A DNA stretch of 64,000 nucleotides, from positions 774,001 to 838,000 of the forward strand of contig JASJOG010000068.1 of assembly GCA_030142905.1 (NCBI GenBank), in the 5' to 3' direction. The translations under genes and the position numbers were made by a program. This stretch comes from Heliopora coerulea (Eukaryota; Cnidaria; Anthozoa; Scleralcyonacea; Helioporidae). This document shows positions 1 through 10,000 of the stretch, piece after piece. Within the stretch, counting starts at the first letter, position 1. Each line of letters begins with the position of its first letter. The notes under the pieces were generated by a model. The model was not told the DNA's origin and did no database searches. It saw only the letters and a program-made list of their open reading frames with translations.

Positions 1-3000
1 GATGACATTTTTCGGTCGGTGTTTTATCCTTTACTTTTTCAAATTGTCCTCTGGTTGTGATATTTATTCATAATTCACACATTTAACATAAGTGGCGTCC
101 GCTTTAATGACTTGTTGTAAAAGTAATAAATTTCACTTGACTTTGGAAGAGCAGTTATGTGATATAGTTTCGTGATTAAATAAAGAATATGATAGAGACA
201 ATAATGAACTAGCAAGTTTTAAACTTGAACTAACGATTATACAGACACGTCACTCTGGCAAATGATTTTGAACTAGCGAGTTTTGAACTCAAACTGAGGG
301 GATTATTCAAACACGTCACTCCGATATATTTTTAAGTCAGAGAGAGCATAATTAAGTGGAATGCCTGTTTACTTATAGACCACACCCATTGCTTTCATGA
401 ACATTTATCACTTCTAAACAAAGAGAATGCGTGAATAAGTTGAGATATATAACAGTCTCCTCAGCTTTATTATTGTCTTCACTTCACGTTACAAAGAGCT
501 CATAGGACGAAATGAACCGTTAGAAATTAAAATTTCTCTCTAAAGCAGCGAACAATTGTTAGGGAAATTAAAGCTTTTATTGAGAGGCTATTATAACGTC
601 AATTATCCCTGGCTTCATTCAATGATGAAATTAAATATTACGTAATACTCTGTTATCTTTGCTCTTCTTAGCTTGAGCACTCCATTATCTGAAGAACAGA
701 CGTTATGTTCACGTCAAAACTCGTAACGCTAAAGACCGGGCTAAAAAGACCCGAAGTGATATAATTTTATTCCATAGTTTTAATACCGATCGATCATTGG
801 ACATCGTAAAAAACAGGACATAGCCAGAAATTCTTCTACTCTAGTAAAATGTCATTTCAATATCCTGGTGGAATTTGGTGTTCTTCCTCGGCTTAAGATG
901 AGCTCTAGTTTGATAAACTATTAAAAAGTCTCAAAATTTTCAAATAGTACTTTATTAATGCTACATTTATGGGTCTAAAAACTGTCTTATTAAATCTGTT
1001 TAAGATGAAAGAAACTACACCTAAGCTAACAACTTGTCGAGGATTTATAACCGGGTATTACATAAATCAAAAAATGATTGAGAAGTTAGAAAGAAACCTT
1101 AGGTAACTCAACCAACGAAGTTTTAAAATTTTGAAAAACTTGTTGAAAAGCTTGACTTGCATTTTGTAAGTCGTTTGTTATGGATTGCATCATTTGCATG
1201 TTTATTTCGCTCACAACTTCAAGTCGGGTCAAAGAAGGTTTTTAATTAAACGAGCTTCATTTTTTTGGGATTGCCAGCAGTAAATCGAGGTTCAAAAAAT
1301 ATTTCTTGATGGAGTTATGATGCAAGCCTCTTCTCTTAGTAACCTCCCACACCTCCTCTACGTCTAAAGAATTGCCTTCCGGTAAGAATGTCTACCTTTT
1401 GTAGATTATGTAAGGCTTGCCTTTTTGTTAAACAGCTTTGTACGCAAAATTGGATAAAGGAGGTAGCAGTTGATTAATTAAACAATTTCCTGGACGTTTA
1501 CTTGATTAGAAACATCCGGCCACAAACAATTGTTTGTTCCTATATGTATGTTATTACATATATGGGTGTGGTTTCGTCTGAAGCACTCTGTTCCGAAAAT
1601 AATCGACGGTTAACGTCACCTTCAGTTTTCTCTAAAAGCTGAGTTCACCCTAATAAATTTCCTTTGACAATTTTTCGTTTGGCAGATTTTGCTGTTTTGT
1701 ATGTACTGAAGAACTTAGCAACTTTTTACTTAGTTCATGTTTTGAAAGCAAGGGATAATCTGGGGAAGGAAGTCAGAAATAGACCTGTCCACGGAACAAG
1801 ATCATTACAAGGAAACTTTGTCAATGGAGGCTTACCCGTGGGTAATTGGCGAGGTGCGTCGGCGTATAACGATTGTGGTTTCGCTTCCGTCGACAATTGG
1901 ATTTTAGAGGATGAAATTAATCGGAAAGAACTCAGCGACGAACGCATGGATTTCGTGTTTGGTTGGTTCACGCCCAAATCTGAAGAACTTCTCTCTTCCC
2001 ACGGGAAGTTCGGAAATCAATGAGATAAAAATTGCCCCGTTTGCATGTTTTCTTGTCCAAGCTTATCAAACAACTTATACAGGTTGTTAAGACTGATTTC
2101 AAATGTAACAAAGCGGTTTTAATGTTATGTATATCATCGCACATGTTGGCTTAACGTTTCGTTTGGGTTTTTAGTTGGATTGTTTCAGGCACTTTCTCAG
2201 AAAGCCACCGTTAATAAAGTCCGAATATTGTTTAGCTATTCTGTAATCATTTTCCCAGGTATATCAACCATTCGTCAACCATCATCACAACTTTTGAGTT
2301 TTGGTCTTCGTTCGACTAACTGTGACAGAGGCTGATCTGTGCCTCTCGATTTTTACCCCGAAGTTAGAATACACATCTTGAATTTTAATCCCTCAGTTTG
2401 ATGAAAAAAAATATTTATGAATATTTGGGTCTTGAACAGTCTAAAAATAAAAGATTTTGCCGACTGATAAAGAACAAAACTTGTTCCTTTGAGGTGACAT
2501 GTCTTCCACGGAAAGGAGAGTTCGATCAAATTTGATGAGACAATTCAACTATTGCTTCGTTTTTCTAGGTATTTCTCTGTGTTTGGATTTCAGATCAAGC
2601 ATTCATTTTTGTGAATAATAACATATATCAATAATATCTTGATCTTAAGTAGATCCCTGTAGTCCTTAGGATAATTTTTATATCAGGATTCGTTACTAAA
2701 TATAGCAATATAAATATAGCTCAATACGCACTATCAGAAAGCGATCTTGTTCAGTCGAAGTTCTGGCACGACACGTACCAACCGCTCAAATGAGTGCAAT
2801 TGTTATATGGACTAATGTTTTCTTCGATAAATTTCTTTAAAACTTGGCATGAATGGAGCAAATTGAGTAGGACTAACAACATGTTTACTTTGAAAATTTT
2901 TGCGAGATACGGAGATAGAATTCTTTTAAAATCTACTGACTGTGTTACATAAAATTTGTCGTAAAAACCTCCCCGGATATTTTGCTATGATATTCTTTCA

Positions 3001-4984
3001 CGAATTATCAGCACTGGTGTCAATCTTCAGTAGAATTCACTGATGAAAACTGAAGACAATAAAGCTAAGAATAAGCGTGAAAAAACGCCAAAGTTCCAAC
3101 CCTGTAGTCAGTGCCGTAACAGAGCTACTGAGAGCCTTTGGGAGGTTTTTGTTCGTTGACCCCCGTCACCCCCCTTAGTACCGACATATATTTCAAGACT
3201 TTAATCTCAATTGTCTTTACAGATTCATCAGGGGTCCTTTAGAGGTCGAGGGCCCTTAGGAGTTGCTCTAACCCTGCCCATAGTCCGTTACACCACTGCC
3301 TGTAGTTATAATAACATAGATGATTGCACTTATTGACAAATACCTTATGTTTGTGATAATTCTTCAGAAAGATATACCATGCACGTATTCAACTTATAAT
3401 GATATAAAATATACAAAAATTCTCATAAATGAACGCCGCACTAATTGCAGAAATATCGTAACTATAGAAACTGTAGGAGCCACATTAATCCTGAATTAGT
3501 GGAGATGAGGTGAAGCTCTACCAACCCTGTCCACCTGTGATGTAATTGACAGTAACTTTCAAAAGGCTTTCGTATCCAAGATATTGTAGTAAGATCGTGG
3601 AACGAATAGAGTGCTACAGTTGCTGCATGACAGACAGCGTACGTTTTTACGTGTGCAAAAGGCCATGAGGAGTACTTGGTCAGACCATAGCGACGCCTGC
3701 ATGATTATTTCAGTGGAGTCAGAAAACTTCGCATTTGAAATGAGATGAAAATGCATATACCATTGTACTTGATTAAAATTGTCGGTAACCTAGTAGCTTT
3801 TAGGTGACTGACGACGGAAGCGGGATTTAGCACTAAACTCTCTATGATTACTGCCCTGTTAATGAAGCATGGGTAATCAGTGGAAAGTTGAAAAAGGTAC
3901 TGGAGCAGTGTTGGATATGGATTCAACTCATGTTTGTTAATTTTTCTGGTTACGAATAATTCGTTGCTAGAGCCGAACTGGTCTATTGGCCTCCACGTAG
4001 ACTGTTATGTGTATTTATCTCTGCAACATCGCATCCAAGCATATTAAGTCATTCTGTCTGCACGGTAGGAGTTATGGTTGGCAATTTTCGCGCTTGACTT
4101 GATCCAATGAGCTCTTTGGCTTGGTGTTCTTGTGATGAAGTGGTATGACTTTCAAGCCCGTTGTCCAGCGACTTTTCTAAGAGGAAGCATTGTACTCAGC
4201 TTAAAGATATTCGCTTTCAGATACATGGTCGATTCGGACGTAAAATGCGGTAGTCAAATATCAGGAAAGTATATGAATAGTTTATCCGCAACGAAACGTC
4301 CCAAAGTTTCAATGTGGAATTTTGTTTACTAGACGGCTACGCCAACTTAACACATACCATTTAATATTACAGCTGGTACTTAATATAGGAGAGAATACTC
4401 TGTCTCAACAATATATTCTCCCCAATGCTTGTGAATAGTATTGTGGTGGATACTTCTACTATTCACCAATACTGACGTGAATAATTATTTTAGCATGTAT
4501 CTTGAAGTGTAAAATATAATACTGTTGTTATAATATAATATAATTATAGTTACCCGGAAGTTTGGCTGTGGCCAGCTCGTAATTAGAGCAAAACAACTTG
4601 AACCCCTCCTGAGTGCGTTTGTCATTAAAAAAAGTGAAAGAAACATGTGCCTCTGGTCTCTAGATACTTTAATGCCAAACTTCGTTGCGTTCTTGGTATG
4701 GTCTGGCACGGTGGCTTTGTTTATCAGAAAAATTCCTTCTTCCGTAACTGAAACGGGAAGCCATCTTGTTCTGCTCGAGTTGAATAGTGCAGGATATTCC
4801 GAGGTAGGGAAACCAATCAGATTGTGCAAAGAACACTTCACCTGCGAGGTGTATCTTAAAGATTATTATCCAAAGAGGCGCTTGAAGTCTGTCAAGGTCC
4901 AAAAGTGCTCTTAAACGCAGGAAATGCCATTTTAGAGAGATCTGATTTTTCAACATTTTCTCTTATGAAAACTCACAGTTACAC
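1..4984. other. No supported gene (5 kb)
   Basis: AT-rich sequence with many stops in all frames. An open stretch at 1,664-2,023 (+) has no ATG at its left end, no recognisable domain and no clear splice context, so I do not call it. Another open pair at 4,485-4,956 covers both strands and is also unassigned. I see no rRNA, tRNA or clear transposon terminus here. Confidence 0.6.
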
Positions 4985-5051
4985 CTTTCTTGGTCCGTTG
5001 GGTGCCTGAACTATTGCTTTCGTCTTCTCGATTATTCGGTCGTTTCGGCAT
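4985..5051 (-). CDS. Possible first coding exon of a divergent gene
   Basis: Read on the minus strand, an ATG at 5,051-5,049 opens 22 codons starting MPKRPNNRED, hydrophilic and basic/acidic. It ends exactly at a donor-like AAAG|gtgtaa, phase 1. It lies about 0.9 kb upstream of gene 1 in the opposite direction, which would make a bidirectional promoter. No downstream exon could be assigned, so this rests only on start, donor and composition. An alternative is that the open stretch is chance. Confidence 0.25.
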
Positions 5052-5143
5052 CCCCTGCCTGACGATGTTGTGCCACTCTGCTGAAATTTCTTTGCAACTG
5101 TTCTTTTTTGATCTTTCTTAACATTCCCCGTGCGTTCGCAACA

Positions 5144-5188
5144 GTTGCCATGGATGCTCTCTCTTAAGTCGACTGTTGCCTTGGATGC
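5144..5188. promoter_or_regulatory. Pair of RFX X-box-like motifs
   Basis: GTTGCCATGGATGC (5,144-5,157) and GTTGCCTTGGATGC (5,175-5,188) lie 31 bp apart and resemble the X-box half-site pair GTTRCC-N-RGNAAC bound by RFX factors, although the second half is imperfect. They lie between the possible minus-strand exon and gene 1. The resemblance is seen; any regulatory role is inference. Confidence 0.3.
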
Positions 5189-5972
5189 GTAAAACTATAG
5201 CTAAATTGGATACGCGAAACAGAAGCTCAAAAAGTTGTGCTTACGTTAGGGTAAGGATAGAGGTGACTGTTATGGTCCGAGTTATCTGGTTTTAATATGT
5301 ATTTTTATCTCAAACGTATTCCTATTCGTCGTCAAAGACGGTCAGGTTGTACCCAGTAGATGTCGTGATACTAAATAATTGCCTAGATGCTTTTAAAGAA
5401 GTTAAAGCAAAGTGAGACTAAGGATAGGGGAGGGGTTAGAAGTAAAGGTTAGAGCTGAGGTTAGGGTCAGAGTTAGGATCAATAATATAATAAACTCTCC
5501 CCTGAAACGAAATATCACGACATCAGCAGTGAATAAATAGTCTTAACTTTTCGTTATCTGAATTGTGGCCATCTTGGAACGTCCTTTTGACCAATGTCGT
5601 CCTGCCAGTATCATTAGGGGAGGGCGGAAAGGCTTGAAGGAAGAACTTTTGTCATTCCTGTTCATGCGGTTAACGCGAACTTCATTTATGGTTGGTTTGT
5701 GAATGCATGGTTACTAAGACCTTAATAAAATTTAAAAGGAATGCCATCACGTAACTCAGCAAACAAGTTTGTTTTGTGTGCCTCGAGGGTCAAGGATATG
5801 GCACAGAAACTCTGACCGCGCTTGCTGTAACGTGATCCGTTGTTTAGGTAGCAATCGTGAACCACAGCAGGGTTTCCAAAGCTGTTCGGTCCTCAATACC
5901 CCTTTATTTCCCAACATAAGACGAGCATTGTGTGGTCAGGCGATTGGCATTACGAGACGTGGCCTAGAGTCG

Positions 5973-7053
5973 ATGAGTAAAAATCGCAGTTCTTCAAACA
6001 AGGGGAATTTTTACGGCAACATGGGCCGTGTTCTGTTTTTCACTCTCGCCTTAGTGGTTGCCTGTTGCGCGGTCGCTGTTGTGCTTTTCGAGACGCAAGT
6101 GGGCCTCGATCTTGTGGCCAAAGTACGAGGCGACGGCTCTTCTCAGCCAGGTAACATCAAGGAGCCGAAGTCGTCGTCGTCGCCATCGGAAGAAAGAAAA
6201 AACATGGAAATGAACTTTACGAGGGAAAGCTCTGAAACGAGAAACGAAGAAAACGCGAACCCGGGCGAAGCTGCGGTGCCTGATGGAGATCAGGAATCGG
6301 GTATTGATAAAGACACGTCATCGAAAGTACCAGAGCATTTGACCGTACAGCAAGAGGGTAAACCTCAAGATGATGAATTAAGTCGTGAAGATATAGCTCG
6401 AGACCAAAAGAAAGTCGATGAAAATGCAGGGGAAGGGAAACTAACAAAAGAAAATGAAGCTGAAATCCCGAAGGACGAAAGTCATTCAACAAATGATGAT
6501 ACAGAACCAGGAGACGAGCCTGCTGACGATGTTGTCAGAGGTAAACAAGATTTAAAACAGGGGGAGGAAAGTAACGAAGAGAAAGAAGCATGGGAGTATG
6601 TTGATGAGAAATTGAACGACGAAGACAATGTGGAACAGCCAGACACCGGTGGTGATAAAACGAATGTTGGGCAAGAACAAGTCAGTGTAGAAAACCGACA
6701 GGATGAGCCTGAATCTTATACTGGTGAGAATTCACAACAGGAAGAGGAGAGTAAACCTCTTCAAGAGATGCCAAGTGAAAACGAAGTTGAAGAGCAACAA
6801 ATGGAATCACGGGAGACTGCACTACCAGAAAATCAAGTGGAAGAGGTGGATGATATTACAGAAGCCCAGGAACAGGAGGATACAGTTTCTGTTGGTGACA
6901 ATTTGGCAGAGTTTGAAGAACAAAGAAAGGAAGAAAACCAAGAATCAATCAAGAAAGAGGAAAGCTCCAAACCTATTGAGCCTGAAGGACCACCCATTGA
7001 TGAGTATCCCAGACATGCTCGACGTGGTTTGAGAGGGGATTATGGTGGAAAAG
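5973..7053 (+). CDS. Gene 1 exon 1: cytosolic tail, membrane segment, acidic stalk
   Basis: 360 codons plus one base. The frame stays open upstream of the ATG and for 20 bases past the donor, so a naive ORF call overruns both ends. The stalk is dominated by E, D, K, Q, S and N with few hydrophobic residues. Just before the donor is a short basic stretch (RHARRGLRG) that resembles a dibasic processing site, so the ShKT pair could be released; that is inference. Confidence 0.8.
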
Positions 7054-10000
7054 GTAATGCAATTGTTATGTGATATAGCTAAATATAGAACTCATGGTTA
7101 TTGTGTTTTCTTGATGCTAACATTAACCTTCACATCACCAGACTGAAGATGCTTCATCCAAAATGAAGGAATTACACCAACCTGTGATTGGACAATGGGA
7201 ATAGTAAACAACAATGGTCATTCTTTAAAAGCCCTGAAAATGTGTAAAAACCCTAACTCTAATCCTAACCCTAACCTCTGGGTTTATACACATTTTTGGG
7301 TCCTTTAAAGAATGAATTCTATTGTTTACTATTCTAATTGTCCAATCACAGGTTGGTGCAATTCTTCCATTTAGCTGAATGACTTCCCCTAAAAGTCAAC
7401 CATATTGTTGGGTCAGTGAAGGAAGTGATCGTGGGTCAGCACTAGTTTTTGGAAATGCAGTACTACACCTTATTACATAACTGCCTCTGCTGAGGTGAAT
7501 ACCTAAAGCCTGGTTTATGAACTGTGCTGTGGCAATACTGGCAAGGCTTGGTAAAGCTTATGAACTGAGTAGTTTAGGCATGTTGAGTCAAGCCATACCA
7601 AGCTGTGCTAAACCAACCACATTGTGCTGCATCAACATGTGCTACTCTAGAGCATGGCACAGAACGAACCCAAGCTGTACCAAACCATGCTGATGATATA
7701 TGCCAACATGGCTTGCCATGGCACAACTTATAAACTCACTGAGCATGAAAGAGTAGCAGCTCCCTAGGCTAGGAAGAATTTGTGCCAAACAAAAGTAAGG
7801 ATGTCTGAAAGTCCATTTACATTAAGTTCAATGGATACCAAACATTTGTTACCCAAAACCAAGGGGACTTGGTGGAAATTTTGAAAACTGCTAGAACTAT
7901 AAACAATTTAAAGCAGCTCATCTTTGAGGAACTGGGCTTGAATGGATCATGAAAATGGACATTTATTTTGGTTGCATTGAGTTGATGTAGCTCCATGACT
8001 TTTTTCACTGTTGTTTGTTATGATACGTGCACCAGGGCTGTCATCGTTTTGGTCACACCAGGACTCAGTTTGGGCTTGACTCATGATTTTTAGGACTTGG
8101 ATGACTCAAACTTGAGACTTGTGGGTTTCACTATAACTCTGGTACCTAGGCCAACTAGGTCCTTCTGCCTCGGTTGAGATGGTTCAAGTGAATTAGTATT
8201 GTCACACCTGAACTAGGAGGGTTAATGGGAATGAAAAGTGTGTCTACAAAGACATTTGGTCCGTGTAGTAAGCCAGTTAGAAAAAAATGTGTATTTTTGG
8301 GGTTCTGATACTGATTTTGAGACATTCTGAAGTAGGATGTTTTGTGCAGAATTTTAACAATAATATTATCTGTCCTGGTGAGCTGGAGTCAGCCTGCAGC
8401 TACTGCTCTTTTGGAATCCCTGATTGATTACCAACCTTTCATAAAGAATTTGCAGTGGACTTATGTGTCCGGACTATGGCCCATATTCACATTTGATGGC
8501 CCAGCAGATAACTTTTAATAAAACCATGACTGAAACATAATATAAAAAAACGAACTTTATTGCTGACGTTTCGTTACTAAACAAGTAACATCTTCAGAGC
8601 GAAATGAATAACAATAGTTGGATCGGGCTTAAGTAGCTATTACAAAAATAGATGGTGGTGATGGCACGGGAAAGGAATGTTGATGAGTATGGTGGAGAGA
8701 AACGGAAGAGACAGAGCAATTATTAGAGGTGATGAAACGGAGCGGAATAGAATAATTAAAAGAGTGTCAAAGGAAAAGATCTGATGTTAGCGTTAAGAGA
8801 GGGGTTTAGTTTAGAAACTAATAAGGTTTCTCGTAGGAGAACATCTAACTGAGACGAAGCGGAAGATAAAATTGAAAAATCATCAAAGGAAATATCATGA
8901 CCGGTTTGTTTATGATGTGCTAAGACACTTGAGAGTGTTGTGTGTGAGAGAGCTTTTCCCGTGAGTGCCGAAATACCCATATGTTCGGCAATTCGGATGT
9001 GTAATAAACGGCAAGTTTTGCCGACGTACGACGCCAGGCAGCATCGACACGAATATCTATATATCACAAACGATCTCAGTCTAAAGGGTAATCGATCGTT
9101 AAAACGAAAAAAGTTAGAAATGAAAACCATGAATACCAGTATAGGGTAAGACTAAGGAAAGTGACAATATAGGTGATGTTAGAGTTTTAACTGGAGGATG
9201 AAAAATTTTATTTAACGTCTTAAAACAATGATCCAAAATTGGTCTGGATATCCGTTTAGCTTCATATATTTTGTTTCATGAAGAACTCGAATAACTTATG
9301 AAGTTTCTGAAGCTAAACGGATATCCGGACCGATTTTTGGATCATTGTTTTAAGACCTTCTTAAATAAAATTTTTCATCCTCCAGTTAAAATTCTAACAG
9401 CACCTAAATTGTCACTTTCCTTAGTCTTACCCTATACTGGCATTCCTGGTTTTCAAATTCGACAACAAGTGACGAAATTATTCTCATCAGCCTTTCCCTA
9501 TATTCATCTTCGCGTTGTCTTCCAACCCACTTGCCGCATTTCTAACTTTTTTCGTTTTAAGGATCGATTACCCTTTTGACTGAGATCGTTTGTAATATAT
9601 AGATATTCGTGTCGATGCTGCCAGGCGTCGTACGTCGGCAAAACTTGCCGTTTATTACACATCCGAATTGCCGAACATATGGGTATTTCGGCGCTCACGA
9701 GAAAAGCTCTCTCACACACAACACTCTCAAGTGTCTTAGCACATCATAAACAAACCGGTCATGATATTTCCTTTGATGATTTTTCAATTTTATCTTCCGC
9801 TTCGTCTCAGTTAGATGTTCTCCTACGAGAAACCTTATTAGTTTCTAAACTAAACCCCTCTCTTAACGCTAACGTCAGATCTTTTCTTTTGACACTCTTT
9901 TAATTATTCTATTCTGCTCCGTTTCATCACCTCTAATAATTGCTCTGTCTCTTCCGTTTCTCTCCACCATACTCATCAACATTCCTTTCCCGTGCCATCA

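Noticed and set aside
1664..2023. 119-residue open frame
   Set aside because: Starts at TTG with no ATG near its left end, has a competing open frame on the other strand, no domain and no splice evidence.
4485..4956. Overlapping open frames on both strands, one with a well-placed ATG on the minus strand (4,764)
   Set aside because: No recognisable motif; could be part of the divergent gene suggested at 4,985-5,051, but phase and acceptor could not be settled.
6217..6492. Minus-strand 91-residue frame inside gene 1 exon 1
   Set aside because: Shadow of the Glu-rich coding sequence.
7054..7073. Reading gene 1 through to the TGA at 7,071 as a one-exon protein
   Set aside because: A good donor in the right phase at 7,053 leads to two in-phase ShKT exons ending in a stop.
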